Shown piece after piece: positions 11,580-25,710 of a stretch of 64,000 bases of DNA (its first letter is position 1; each line of letters begins with the position of its first letter). The translations under genes were made by a program, and so were the position numbers. The DNA is from Lingula anatina. Taxonomy: Eukaryota; Brachiopoda; Lingulata; Lingulida; Lingulidae. Under the pieces are notes generated by a model, which was given only the letters and a program-made list of their open reading frames with translations, was not told the origin of the DNA and did not search any database. The stretch spans positions 356,204 to 420,203 of the forward strand of contig NW_019775378.1 in NCBI RefSeq assembly GCF_001039355.2, given 5' to 3'.

Positions 11580-14500
11580 TCACTGGGATTTTCTGAATGT
11601 AAATTTATTTTGAATTATTGTAATATTATCCATGTGTGCCTTGTCAGGGCTGCAATTACTTACCATATCAAACAACAAGGCAACGCAAACATCATCAGCA
11701 ACATTCTCTTGTAACCTTTGAATACACGCTTGCACTTTGAAATAATCTAAGTCTTCTGGTCCTAGTTGACAAGTAGTGACCACATGAAGGACAGTGGTCA
11801 CTACAGCTGTCCCTGCATAGTTATTAAGGAAGTCCTTACTCATTTGCAATATGGACTGTTGGTTGTATATGGTATGGAAAATGATATAATGGTTTGCACT
11901 GGAAGGACCCATAGCACCATAAGTAGTTATCTGAAATATCATAATTTTAATTTATGAATAAAATCATCTTCAACCAAGTTCTAGCAATTATTTTCATATT
12001 TGTAAAAAATGAAGGAAGTAACACTGACATCTTACACATTCACAGATTTCATGACCAAAGATTTGCATTTTCAGTTTTTGTAATGAGGCATTATTTGGTA
12101 GAGATGGGGCATAAAAATATCAGCTGGCTGATGAAAATTACTGACAGTGTTTGAAATATATGCGCATCTGTTGTCTGGAGTTCCTGTTTACGTGTGTAAG
12201 GTACGGTAGAGCTTGACAGTAAAAACACCTGTGTGTTTGTGTGAATACCAGAACCCACATGTAGTTTAAAATTCTGTAGTTCAAATGCTCTGCTCACTTC
12301 AGATTGTATTTTCTCAGGGCAGTTGACCAAAACAACATTCTTCTTCCAATCTGAAATTTAAAAACAACCTTTCAGTAAGTAAAGTTTACAGAATCACAAT
12401 TGATAGGATACAAATGATTACTTTCCCCATTTATCTATCTTCTTAAAATAGTTCATATCAGTGGTCAGCACTTTCACTGGACTGAGATTCACTACATCCA
12501 CTGGTCCAAACAGTCACTATTACCAACCTTTTGTAAATTTGTTTTAAAGATTATTGATCTGTCATTCAATGATAAATACTACCTGAACACAAAAACAGTT
12601 TCCATTAGTGATCAATGATATTAAAACAGAGCATCTCTTGAAATACTTTTCTGACTGAAAATTAAAGAAATTCAAAATGCAAACACCAAGTATGCTCATT
12701 AATTTCACCCCCCAAAAAAGGAGAATTTATCACAAACAATGTAAATCGTTACTCTATCGAATCTGCATAGACCTTTTATGGTATCTTCTGCTGCAGCCAA
12801 ATCTTTCTTGAGGGTGACTTTCCACAGGGAATCTGGTCCATCAATTAGCCTCACCTTGGCCCCACCATACCTCTGAGCTAGATGAAGACATTCTGTGCCA
12901 TAGTCAAAGTCATAGTCAGTGCACTGGAACATAAATCAAATAACTTCAACCAGTAACTGCATGGGTGTTTATTTCTACAGAGCTTTGATGTCATATAATA
13001 CTGGTTACAGTCCTCTGCTGTTGTTTTCACACAAAGGACTCTTCTTGAAAAGAATATATCTGAGAAGATGCATAGTTCAAAGTGTTTAAAAAGAAAATGA
13101 GTGTGGTGCAATCCCAAGGTAGTCCCTCTGTGTCATGGGCAAAGCCGCAAAACTAAGTAACTCCTGGCTGTTGACCTGATACAAAGACTGCATTTAACTT
13201 CCTGTGTAAAAAGGCATGCATATTAACACTTGTGCTGCTATAATGATTACCAACATTTGGTATCATATTATTATATATTAAATTGGTTTAGATTAATTCT
13301 AACCTGTATAAAACTTTATTCTCTACGAAGAGAGAAAAAAAAGAGAGACAAGATATTTAACATATATGCTGATTTAGTTTGTTTTGTTTAGTTAGGTCAT
13401 ACCTTTTATTATCAATATTTAGATAAACCATTGTTTTTCTAAATTATTAAACAATTCATTAACCCATTTTTCTTAACTGACATACCTTTTCATAGGCTGT
13501 CTTGATAATATTATACTGAAAAGCCTGTGGCATCTCACTGGCCCTATATTTAGACCTGTCCAGGGAATGGTCAAGAAAACCATCACCATCAACAGCCAGG
13601 ATGGTGGACACTAGGGGGCGGATAGCACCAGCAGCCTAAATTAGGGAGAAAATAACATGACTGTAACATTGTTTATCTATCTAGTTTGCTAAAAAAAAAC
13701 CTAAATGAGGTGCTTAATCCAACTTTTAGAAGGATAAGTGTGTCATAAATGTTTGCAGTTACACAGAAGAAACACAGAAAAAATTGCAGTGACAGTTCTT
13801 GAATTTCAATCTACCAGTACATGTATGTGTGCTTACATAATGTACTATAGTGCAAACATACATACCTGTACACATATATACATTACAAACAGAGAATGCA
13901 ACAAAGTTATTTGAACTGAGGATGTTCAGTTTACCCCACACTCTCTAGCTGCCTCCACGATTTTCCACAAGATGTCACTTTCAACAAATGGGCGCACTGC
14001 ATCATGGATGATGACCACTTCTGGGACTGGGCAAACTGGAAACATGAAATAAACAATATGAGAAGCAAATACTTCCACTATAAGGATTAGCTACCTCTAG
14101 ATATATGACAGTGTTTCAACATCTGTCCATAGGCCTTTCTCATTCTTATCATCCCTGAAATTATCTACCCCCCCCCCCCCCCCNNNNNNNNNNNNNNNNN
14201 NNNNNNNNNNNNNNNNNNNNNNNNNNNNNNNNNNNNNNNNNNNNNNNNNNNNNNNNNNNNNNNNNNNNNNNNNNNNNNNNNNNNNNNNNNNNNNNNNNNN
14301 NNNNNNNNNNNNNNNNNNNNNNNNNNNNNNNNNNNNNNNNNNNNNNNNNNNNNNNNNNNNNNNNNTCCCCCCCCCCCCCCCCTAAAAACACACACACACA
14401 CAGTTAACCATTCTCCTGACCCTGGCCAATCTTCTTTCTTTTCAAGGTTTTACCTTTCCCTAAACTCTTGATTCCCTCCCATATGGACCTATGTCTGGTG

Positions 14501-14883
14501 GGGCCTGCTCCCACAATGTGTATCTTCTTCAGATTGTGTGTAGATATCACATCCAGTAGTAAATCTTTGTAATCATTGTGGATTGTGATCACTATATGCT
14601 TTATCCATGGCACCCTGAAATGCACATCGTTTAACGTAATTACAGGGCTGACATGGAATCTAAAAGACGCGGCAATGCTTTAAGTAGATCTGATCTGATA
14701 AACCCAGTCCAGATCGACCAGGAATCAAACCAACACCAACCTTTCGAATGCCTGTAAAGTGTATGCCACTAGAGGCCTGCTCAAGACTTGACAGTATTGC
14801 TTCGGAGTCTTCATTCCAGTTCGTTCCCCGCAACCGCCGGCGGGTAAAACCGCACAAACTAGATAATCGGGGGAATCTGCCAT
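11580..14883 (-). CDS. CRPPA: D-ribitol-5-phosphate cytidylyltransferase (CRPPA/ISPD)
   Basis: Seven exons, in transcript order: 14741-14883, 14454-14614, 13935-14035, 13486-13635, 12773-12923, 12142-12350, 11580-11930. All junction phases agree and give 421 residues; human CRPPA has 451. Known role: makes CDP-ribitol from CTP and ribitol 5-phosphate for the matriglycan-bearing O-mannosyl glycan of alpha-dystroglycan, in the cytosol. IspD-type nucleotidyltransferase motifs are all present: LPAGGCGER near residues 13-21 with TPK after it, TRHRS 87-91, HDAVRPF 112-118, RASEMPQAF in exon 4, GTECL 194-198, and LWKVT 218-222 followed by a conserved DL. The start is the first in-frame ATG after an upstream stop and gives MADSPDYLV directly before the nucleotide-binding loop. 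The C-terminal part (exons 6-7) is much less conserved, as is usual for the animal-specific extension. The exon 5 donor is G|GTCTAT, weak but required by phase. A sequence gap lies in intron 2. Confidence 0.95.
14168..14382. other. Assembly gap of 182 N between poly-C runs
   Basis: N bases fill 14184-14365. A run of about 16 C precedes the gap and another C run follows it, then a short CA repeat. The gap lies in the second intron of CRPPA, so no coding sequence is missing. ORFs that read poly-glycine through the N are artefacts. Confidence 0.95.
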
Positions 14884-17800
14884 CCTGCAAGTCCTACACC
14901 CCTTCCAATCTTTTACTTTCACTCCAAACACACTACATTTTCATTGTGATGTCTCATAAGTTTCACTTCCTGTTTTCATTCATCTGGTAGGTCATACGCA
15001 TGCGCAACGTCGTTTTTCGGCTGTAAGATTTTCTCAGACTGTTTTAAGTTGTTAAAAAAACTTTGTGCGCCCTTTATCCAAAATATTATATCATCAATTA
15101 TATCTTTATCCAGTACATAGCTGAAAGTTCCATGTAATTTAATTCATTGATTAATCAATATATACATTTATCTATTTTTTTAACCTTGAAAGGTGTACAT
15201 ACATGTAGGCCTACATACTGGCCTACATACTGTACATATGCCTATTCCATAAGGCTCTACCTACATGTATAATATTTCTGCCTCCGTCAAAGAATCAAAG
15301 GGGACCTCCATGGCCTAATTCAATTCATCCCAAATAAAGGCTTTTCATGCAAAATGAGACACTTGCATTTAACATATGTATAGGCCTATTATTGGCAAAT
15401 CTTTGTCATTCCGGCTATCATAGATTTATATGACCCTAGGGACAGTTATAAATGGAGCCTACCCTTCCAACGCACCGACAAGCGCCCAGCTGCATGTAGC
15501 GGTACATTTATTTTAGTAATCGTTTCTTTAGGTAAGCCAGATTGCTCTTGGTTCTGAGCCGACTGTGTAATTTTAAGGTCATTTGTGTTGATTTTGAATA
15601 TAAAAAATTGCCCAAGGTGTTCAGGAGGAAGTTTATTTGGCTCTGTTACAGTAGATAAGCCTCCATATTACTCTAAACGAGTAGGTTATTCAGCGAAAAA
15701 AAAAACATTCAGTCTTACTCTTAGTATGGTGGCTGCAAGAACGGCACTCTTAACTTTCAAAGAAAAAGCTTATGAGCACGTCTTTAAAAATCGTTTTGAA
15801 TCTAAAATTCGGTCTCTGTGGGCTTTCATTCGGCTGGTTTATGGCAACCTTGCCAATCATACGTAGTTTGCAGTGGAGTCTCCAGTTTACCCATTCATAT
15901 GCTGGTGCTGTTTCCATTCATCACAGCTTCATTAATGCTTATTGATAAACTGATTGCTCTCTATGCTTCACTGGGTTTATGCACTCTGCAGTACCGGTAG
16001 GAACCAATAAGAGAACAAGACTACTTAATCATAACATTTATTGCCTAGTTCATTTTCTTAACATATGGAGTGTAAGCCACATAAAATTGTAGTTTGTATT
16101 ATATTTATTACAGTTTGATACCGTAAAGTACCAGGAAACGCAGCATATCGAACAAGTACCGGCTTATTATCTTATATACATGTATGGTGCATATATATAT
16201 ATATATATAGGTAGGCCTATAGATCAGCTACAGTATACAGATCCAGTGAGTCCAGGCTCAGTGGTTTATCAAAAACGATTTTGCCAGTCTAATATTAGTC
16301 TTGCTGAGATAGTCCTGTGGATGCAAACATTTAAATTACGTTGACTTGGTTTAAATATAGGGCCTACCCATGGAATATTTTTTATTTACAAATACCTATC
16401 ACTATTGCTAAAATTGAAGGTGTAGAATGACTATATGATCCCGCCCCCAAATATGTACTTCCAAGTCAATAATGAGTATTTTTAATTGTAATAAGCTTCA
16501 AAATGACGTACTATTCAGATCCTTCCTTTTCCTCTTGTATATATCTAAGTCCATTTCTAATTTCATTATTTACGCTACTTCTGTTACTAAAGCATTTGTT
16601 TTTTATTTCTACTGCTACTCACTACAAAGTGTAAACCCTATCACTAACATAGTTTTTCCTTTCCTTCCTTGAAATGATATTTGTAACATTTATCAGTAGT
16701 ACTAGCAGAGCTCTTCCTTACTGCTGACTGTTATTTTCAAAAGCCACATTCATCTGAACAGAACCAAAAGCATATCTGTCAAATGTACATGTATCGCATC
16801 CAACGGTTTAATTGAAATTTGACATTTCATCCTAGGAATGAGATCACGCAATGCAAGACTTCGTTTAATAATGTTGAATGCGCCAGTTGTTTGACATTAA
16901 CTGTTCAAGTAAAATATAAATCAATGATCATTGCGAACACGAGCTTAAATCTACAACTAAGGCACAATGACAGCTTCCTGTTTGTCAAAATCAAAATAGA
17001 TGAATGTTGAACGAGATTAAAAATCAATAATCGCGATAAATGCATTTCGAAATTAGTGATGATATAATTATTAGTGTCTTTAAAAAATTCCCCAAGTAGA
17101 TTAATGGTTGATAGGATGCAGATAAGTGATCAGATTTTTTGACAAAAGACGTGATGAAGACCGACTGCGTTATTACAGGAACTGTTAAAGAAAAGCTTTG
17201 GTAAGGGCCATTGTCATGAAAAGTCGTGGGGCCGTAGATAACGAGAGGGGTTGAAACTTCAGTTGTTTATAGAGGAATGCAAAATTAAAACATGAAACAT
17301 GGCAATCAGATATGTGCGATCGCAGGCGCCTTGGAATTCAGATTGCAACTCAAGAAGTGAATCCAGAACTTGTCACAAATAAAAATCAGATAAATGTGTT
17401 ATTTGACAGGTATTTCTTTTCCAGTCATTTCCTCTTGGGAGTATAAAGAGCACTTTTCCAACGGGATTAATGTGTAGCTCTCCTTGATTTCTGTTGTATA
17501 GTGTCCTGTTGATTATTTTCCATTTTATCCATTTTCAATGTCGATTTAGAAAGTGTGCTTTCCTTTTTCCATGTGGATATCTACATATGTATTTTTGCTA
17601 ATTTCAGAAAAGGATTTTTAAATATTTAAATATAACTGAGAGATCTCTACGGAAGATGTAAGATTATTTGGTAACCATATATGTTTCTGGAATGTGCAAA
17701 ATAACACCGTTAACCTTACCCGTGGGATAAGGACACTACATACCACCAGTACTAGAACCCTCCAGTTAATAATGAAGTTACAAAAAGCCGTCTATTAAGT

Positions 17801-17935
17801 CTACTAGTAGCTGCTCCGTCCAGACACAAAGTAGTTATGTAGTATGGGGCATAATGACTGCGTCCTATTGAACAATGCTATGACCCTAATGGTCACAAAC
17901 TAGTAACTGAAGGACGCGGTCTTGTTTAATTATTT
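14884..17935. other. Intergenic between CRPPA and the sulfotransferase-like gene
   Basis: The first 120 bases contain the probable CRPPA promoter, starting with CG-containing sequence around 14823-14850. The rest holds several TACATGTA and TAGGCCTA palindromes (15200, 15262, 15382, 16187, 16211) and a short TA run near 16190-16209. Reading frames such as 15585-15866 (+) lack splice context or family resemblance. I see no gene. Confidence 0.5.
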
Positions 17936-20900
17936 TTACAATGGATGCAACCGTTTGGCAAACATCTTCTTGTAGTAGGGCATGCAGTCTTCAATACACG
18001 CCTTAACCTCAGAGGGAAGCTCGTCTTGGTCAGCCTTTCGCGGGCGCTTAGCAGATGGCCCCGAAGACTGAAAAGATTTGGAAGTCATAGCGTTCTCGAA
18101 CCATGGCAACCACTCCTTGAAGATTTCCATGTCCGGCTTATTGTGTTCCCAGTTAAGCATCATGGGGTCGAACTCGATGCCCGTTTTAGCACAATATGCT
18201 TTCAGTATGCCCTCTGGAATTGTAAAAAATACTTAAAGCTTGGTTTGAAAGAGCAATGACTTGTCGCACATAGTGCAAGTTGGATTGATTTCAAGATCTT
18301 TAACTTAATGCGCGTCCATTTCTATGTTTCTAAGTGTACACATCATTTTTAGAATTGTTCGGTATGGTCTTTTTTTTGTTGTATGTTACCGAGTCGCTTA
18401 AGCAGAAATATAATTGTCTAAAGAATTTCAGAGTTTCACCTGTTTCTTTTTATGGAAAAACTGATTATCATTCCACAAAAAATGTGCATCTCCGAATCAG
18501 TGATGCTTGCATTTTGTATAATACTTGTATATTTCTAGACATCTTTTTGAGAAATTGATATTGGAAGTAAGTTGCCTATTATCACCCCGTTATATTCATG
18601 TATTTTAGGAATTCATTTTCACTTTCATTTCTTATGAACACAATGTCTGTTTCTGTTGATGTATGGAAAATCATTTATCAGGACAATTTTGTTGCTTATA
18701 TCCACGCATATTTACGACATGCCAAAAGTTTTACGACTTGCCAAAGAGAATGCACACACACCTGGGTGCTGAATGAGATCGTCTGCGTCAACAATGATGG
18801 GTTCCTGTCCCAGCTCATTGACTGCTAGTTGATAAAGCTTGAAAAGCTCGACAAACCCTGCCTCGGACGGGTCAAATGAATCCCAGCCTATAAGATAAGA
18901 ATTGGTTTATCATTCGTTAGTACATATAAAAGAAATACATAGCACCAAAAGTAATAGGCCTACATGTATCTGCATATAACACGAGTAGGCCTATTAAGCA
19001 GACTAGCTGCCACTTTCAAGGGAAAGGCATTGTTGAATTGGAATACAAAACGGAAAGCATGTTATTTTTTAATTGAATACAAGACCATGCGTCATATTAT
19101 TTGGCTAATTATCTAAAGATGCTTCATTTGTGGATAAAACAGACACGCCCAATAGAGGAGACTTATCAACCATTGGTACCTTTCAACGACGTCTATCGGT
19201 AAAGTACAACATTACAAGAATGTTCAACAAAAAAACGCAAGCTTTGCTTATCCAAAACATTAAGTCAAGCCATGATTAATTTCACTCGTAATCAAACAGT
19301 GCATTTTCTCAAAGCGTTATTTGGGTCCCATTTGTTGTTCACTCACGTAAGACTTAATCAGTGGGTACCTCAACGACAGCACGCTTAGACATCATCATGA
19401 AGCTCCATTCCCAGCGCCATTTGTAGGCGTTACCAAATATAACTGTCGATTTATAAACCAGTCTACCGGTGAATGTCCTGTGTGGTACATATTAATGGCA
19501 AAATTAGGTCCAATACGCACCTGTTAATTCCTTCTTAATGGACATTCGGTACAGAGATTTGATGGATTTCCTCGGGTCGCGGATCATAAAAGTGTGCAAA
19601 TAGCCGTTGGGCAAACAGGCCACCGATTCCAGGTTGTTTGTCAAGTAGTAAGCCATGTCTTTGGCGAACACGGCTTCCATGTCTGGAAATATGAATGCTT
19701 CGTGGTTAACGCCATTCACTTTAAATAATTCATGCGAAACTGTTTTTAGAATATTGTGTCCGCACAAATGGTGACTTTAATTTGTTTTAAGTGGATAGGT
19801 CAGTGTATGAATGCTAGGATCAAATAATAGGGTCTGGACAACGAAATTACGATATAAATTGGTGCATGGGAAAAGAAAAATTTACAGGTTGAACCAAATT
19901 TAGTTATTTTAACTCTTGTCGGTTCATCGGAACGAACTAAATGCCAACGCAATGTAAAGTGCAATATCATTTGACCGAAAAGTAAATCGCCCTTGTTTAC
20001 CATGAATAAAGCAATATAAATGTGCCGTCCGGGTGCCTAGTTCTTAACGTGTACCTGCTGCGATCAACGGCACAGGGCACCTTATTGAATTATTTCCGTT
20101 TTTAACATGCAATGCCACGAAGATTGACTGCGCCTTTTATGTCGATTAAATAAAAGCAATCGAAAAATAAATAGAATTTATTTTCTCTCACCTTGAACAT
20201 CGTCCTCGTATTCCCCTTTGATGTCCTCAAAGGAGCAGTTTTCAGTGATGGGTTGATCGCCATATCTGGTGCTGACCCTTTCATTGCCATAATAATAAGC
20301 ACGGGCGTATGGTTCCAGCATCACCTGAAGAACACTTTGTTTGTAATTAAGAAGGCAATTAATGAAGGGGATCAGAATAAACTGTTATTCGTTCACAAAA
20401 ATGACATCCATTTGTAAGTCTACAATTCAAACGAGTTTGGCATTTACTGCGAACAGTGTTCAAGCAAACCGCAGTTATGCAAACTAAATACCTTGGTATA
20501 TTTTTGAATTGCCCATTTTCAAAGAACTCTTAAAAGAGACTTGTGTGATTCATTTCAAAGTATCCTTTCCCCCATTTAATAGATTCTAGCGGGATGGCGT
20601 TGCTATTTGTAGCTCAAAATGCATTTTCAAATAAAAAGCACTTCATTTATTTCACACTTAAATGTCAATTGCCAAAAGTGAAATTAAAGAGTGATAAATC
20701 ACACTCTACACTGTTACGGTAGATTACCAATGGCACCAATGAAACTTTCACCAAAACATGATGCGTTGGTACAAGCATGGCTCTCACTAACATACATATA
20801 CTATATGTACTGTATCTCTAAATGTATCAAATTACTGGTGCTTGCTTATTTACTTATGGCGGCCGCAGCCGAGATCTCACATGTCCCCAAAACTAGTAGA

Positions 20901-23516
20901 TTCCAATTCTACTTACATCTCCATCTTAGAGACCATACTGACAAAATTGCCACCAGCAAAAACCTATTACAAAGTGATACCTAACCTTCAGGGTATTCTG
21001 AGATAATCTGACATTGCTATCGGGAAATTTGTTATCCTTGATTATTATTTTGAATTTGTTATCCTTAAAGATAATCAAACAAACATGCATGTATAAACAA
21101 AACAATGGCATTTTGTTCCATTTATAAAGTACGTGACCAAAGACACACCGGATAGAATTTAATTTTAAAAACTAATGATTTTCGCTACTTTGAAGATATG
21201 CAACAAAACCACACTTGATAATGGTTCGATACCATAAACTCAGTGAAGTAAAAAAACAAAAACAAAATTGACTTATCTGTCATATGTATTTCACTCTTTC
21301 ATTTACTCTTACAACGCTGCCGTGGCTGCTCATTACGCAGAGATACGGTTCATACAGACTGTATATATTTCTGGCATAATGCCGTTTTTTTAAATGTTCA
21401 CTTCGTCACTGACTCTTTTGTTTGGAAGTCTTTGAAGCTGTTTTTTGTAAAGACAACACAAACAAGTTTAGGGCGCCGGCCAACTTACGACACGCGATCC
21501 ATTTATCTATCACAATCGACTGGAAAGAGAGTAGTGCATTTGGAATCACAACCTGGAAGATCATTCTTATTGTAAACTGATAAAACATGGTAATTATGCT
21601 GTGTAGGACTTTAACGCACGTGTAAAATAAACCTTAAAGTGGATCGTATTGATCCAGTAAGGCAATGCGTTATGCAGTTAGTTTGTATTTTAGCAACTTA
21701 CAAAAAAGAAAGAATTTGGAGTCTTTCAATGCATCACTCATATGAATGGTTTAATTTTCTTTAACGCAAAAATGCGTACTTACGCAACAAGCTTTCCTGA
21801 ACGAAATCAATCATTCGAATTGTTGTAAAAATGAAAATTACCACACCCGGCATATTTTTTCAGTGAGTTTCGAGCAGAAAGGCATGAAATAAAACTCCTT
21901 TTGTGTCTGAGAGAGAAAGAGAGAGAGAGGGGGGGGGGGGGGAGAGAGATGGGTATAACTATATGACCTCCACACATTGACCGATCAATCTCTGTTATAC
22001 ATACACCACATAACTGGACATCTAGTCATTGATCCTTGTCTCTTGTGAAAATAAGTGCCTATTGTAAAGAACAAAAGTATTTCTGTTGTCTGCAAACAGT
22101 AGGAGAAGTATGACAAACGAGAGTATTGACCTGGCAATATTGAGTTCAGTGCAATGACGCAACACGTTTTTAAAATCTTAATTGCAGATGTTCGTTCGAT
22201 GATCGGGGTTAAGTACTGTAAAATAACTTAATGAACCTTGTCCCAGTTTCCACTATCACTGTTAAATACATGGCATCGTATGTCATAGTTTATGATGTTT
22301 CTATGATACACTGCTATGATGAATTGCTTATAATGTTTGAATGGTAACTATGTTTGCTTATTTGAAAGCATTGGTTAGGAAGAATAGTGTAACAGACCAA
22401 GGTAAGAGTACTGTATGTCTCACTTGATCAAAATTTCAGCCTTATTTTACGCCCGAAAGTTTTCTCGCGTGAATGTTATAGCTTCACTGTTTTCTAAGGA
22501 ATGTTTTATATTTTTTTAATACACGAATTGAAAGTAAATGATATAGTCAACATTAAACGATTAACTAGTAACTACTAGGGCACCGAGGTCTTCCTTTGGA
22601 CATTTTTTAGTCTGTAAAAGTGAAAATAATATAAGAATTATTCCTGTTAGAGCAACAAACTTTGGTAAATCGATAACTCTATACCGGAGTATTATCTTAA
22701 CTGGTTTCTTTATTATCTCTGAGATACCTTTATCCTGGTGTGAGTCGTAATGCAGAAATTTAGATACTATGAACATGTATGTAAAACCCCAAAACAAACT
22801 TTCAAAACGCAAGAAAACAGTCAGTTCCACGCACAAAATTAGCGTAGGTTCACAACACGCCGTCTGCTGGAGAAAAAGGAAACTAAGGTCAAAAAGGGTA
22901 ATAAAAGTTCATTTCCATTTTAAATCCAGCACCTTGCCTTTGGAAACAAATCATCAATCAGTCATTGCTTTAATATATCTGTTAACCCGCCTGACCCACG
23001 AGTGATAAGGTGTAATGAAAAAACTCCCCAGCAGTGCCCGCTAGAGATGTCTTTCCGTCAACCCATTGATCATATTAATATTGGCAGTAAGTGCATTAGC
23101 ATATACTTGTATACATAAGTGTGTAAAAAGAATGGAAGCCATTCTGCTTGATTTGTTGCCTTGTTTTGAGGGTTTTTTTTTAGCTACGATTGGTTACAGT
23201 CAGTAAAAACAGTACGATCATAAAAACGATAATTTGTCTTACATGTAGTAATCTAATTCTTATTTGCTGTGGCTTCAAATTAAAAAAGTTGTATGATACC
23301 AAGGCGATCTGTATCAAACAGAATTATTTGATATTTGAAAACGTTAAGCGCAACACGTACATTGTAGATGGTTCTATGTTAAGCGTCTTGACCAATCAAT
23401 GCAAACAATTTCGTATTGACTCCTACACGCCATTGGAAATTACGCTGCATGCAGAGAAATGTGACAACAGATTTGTTTGGCATTTATTTTCAAACCGAGA
23501 CAAAACGAGAAAACGC

Positions 23517-23581
<65 letters not shown>

Positions 23582-25710
23582 CGTATTCTTCTTCTATATA
23601 TATATCATAACGAACCATCCTACTTAAAACACCCAGTTTATAATCAGTGTTACTGTGTCAAGTGCACATCTGGTTGTTGCGTGTAACGAAAACATAAGTG
23701 ATGCCTACATATAGTGTGTATACCGTGTCAATTAGCTACCTTTTATGTGAATTGTCAAACCGCCCAGCGCATTTGACAGCAAGCATTCTTAGGTCATGTT
23801 ATTAATGTGTGCTGTAAAAGACATCGTATACAATGTTTTCTTATTCTGTTGGGAAATATATGGCAAACCGGGCATTAATCGTTACCTCTGCTGTCACTGC
23901 ATATAAAAAACGACTGGGCACAGATAACATGGGAGCATTACCAAAGAGAAGAAACTGTAAACACAGAAGCAGAGGTATCAGAAAAGTGTTCTATGGTGCA
24001 TCTGCCTGAGGTTTCCGACAATCAATTTCCCAGGCGCCCGTTTCCTGCTTATGACAGTCTGGGTAATAAAAATACGTTTTCTGAGCAGCTGGATTAAGAG
24101 ATTGTACAAATACGTGTCGATTCTATTTTAAACTAAAAAGTGTAAATCAATCAAAATATGCTTTAGTCTGTTTCGGGTACTGAGCAGGTGAACGCCAAAT
24201 TTGGAATAAACATGTAATGCCATAAACACCAATGCGGTTTTCCAATCTATTCCACGAAAACCGAACAAATGAAAATTATTTTACAAAATTTCATTATAAC
24301 CACAGGATACCATTGTATCTCTCACGGTTTTTATAAAGCAAGCGATCTAACATTTTCTCTCTTTTTTTAAATCCCTAACCGCTTGCGACATGACCCTATG
24401 TTTTCCATCGTCATAGTATGCATGTACCGGTACTCGTCATGATGATTGACTGAAAACGAGGCTGTGCCCTACCTTCACATTTTTCTTATTCATCATTGCC
24501 CTGAAGAAAGCGGTTGAGATACTGCGGGGTACTGCCCACAGCACCACCTTCGGGATGCTTTTCGTTTTCTCTAAGGTGTCTGTCAACGTTTCCTCTTTTA
24601 CTTGGAGTGGTGTTCCTATTCCTGGAAAAAAACACAAAATAATTGCAATAAATAAGTAATTATGAAATTATAAAACATTGAAGTAAAGTAATTTTGATTA
24701 TTACCTTTAATAATCCTAGATGAAAATCTGTGCATTAATGCTTGGATGATTTGTTCTAAAACAACTTTGCATTTTATGGAATATAATTCTAGATGATAAC
24801 AAGGGCATTATGTCATGTCAATTACTTATCATCCACAACACAAAATTGTTTAAAATGTCGTGTTCGTACACCATCTATTTTCGATGAATAAGCTACATTG
24901 TAATTGTCTGGCAACTATTTCAAATAAATTATCAGCAGGTAGACATGATTTTATCTTAAAATTAATTTATTCGTTTACTTTTTATTATTAAATTATACTA
25001 GAAAATCTGTTGTCGCTTTACGACCTGGTGCAGTATGTTGAAGCTTAGTGAAACTGTTAGTTTCTTTTAACACATTTGTCTCTATTGTAATCTTGTCGTG
25101 CGAATGACAGATAATGCGTATAGTTAAATCATATTGTCTATTTTTAGATATTTCATTTTTTTTTCTATATAAAGGAGGCTTTCATGGCCCGCACAAAACG
25201 CTTTGTGCCTGAACTAAAACGGTTTGGAGTGGTTCCAACATATGCCGCAGGGTCTGTCTTATATTGCGTTAAATTTTACTTATATAGCGTTTACTGTAAC
25301 ATCATAACGTTAGCCGGTCGCGCTTTTATCTAAAACTCGCAGGATATTCACTTTATTTCCAGAGCACTTGGTTTATTGTCCTTACTCATGTGAAAAATAT
25401 TTTACGTAGAAGACATCTGCAAAATAACTGTACATAAAAGTTGTTTTCCGAAATGGAAAATGAAAATAAATCTTATCCCCACACCTGATTGTTATATATT
25501 TATAATTGACTTACGGAAGAGTGACGAATCTATATGTTTAATAATAGTTAGGCGAAGAGTTTATTTATAAACTGTTATCAAACTCGATTATTTTTTTTTG
25601 AAAAACATCTAAAAATACAGAAGATGTCAATAAGGTTACCACTTGCATGTACACACCCACCAAAAGATCAAAGTGAAAGTCACCATACCTCGTCTGACGT
25701 GTGTTGTCAT
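17936..25710 (-). CDS. P-loop sulfotransferase-like protein, 289 aa
   Basis: Six exons, in transcript order: 25689-25710, 24473-24621, 20192-20324, 19521-19682, 18762-18887, 17936-18213. All phases agree, for 289 residues. The fold signature is that of PAPS-dependent sulfotransferases: VVLWAVPRSISTAFFRAM (residues 33-50) matches the 5'-phosphosulfate-binding loop, and MIRDPRKSIKSLYRMS (134-149) matches the 3'-phosphate-binding motif with Arg136 and Ser144. Between them lie LEPYARAYYYG and a SFEDIKGEYEDD segment. The C-terminal exon contains EFDPMMLNW, a basic linker (SAKRPRKADQDE) and a helix ending at LHPL. No signal peptide or membrane anchor is visible, so it is probably cytosolic, unlike Golgi sulfotransferases. 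Proteins of this type in invertebrate gene sets often carry uninformative or aminotransferase-like names. The substrate is unknown. The 22-base first coding exon (MTTHVRR) is supported by donor and phase only and is the least certain part. Confidence 0.85.
21907..21948. repeat. GA/G purine tract
   Basis: AG dinucleotides run into about 14 consecutive G and then GAGAGAGA. This low-complexity purine tract lies in the third-exon to second-exon interval of the minus-strand sulfotransferase-like gene. Confidence 0.8.
23519..23579. repeat. (TA)30 microsatellite
   Basis: About 30 uninterrupted TA units are followed after a short spacer by another TATATATATA run near 23595-23605. The tract is self-complementary and could form a cruciform. 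It lies in the large intron (20325-24472) of the sulfotransferase-like gene. The overlapping 145-codon plus-strand frame reads as an Ile-Tyr repeat and is not a gene. Confidence 0.9.

Noticed and set aside
14161-14401. Poly-glycine frames through the N gap
   Set aside because: N bases translate as unknown residues and the flanks are poly-C; purely artefactual.
20857-20984. Plus-strand frame starting MAAAAEISHVPK
   Set aside because: Short, inside an intron of the opposite-strand gene, with no splice or family support.
23190-23686. Overlapping plus-strand frames up to 145 codons
   Set aside because: They owe their length to the TA repeat, which reads as Ile-Tyr; there is no domain or splice support.
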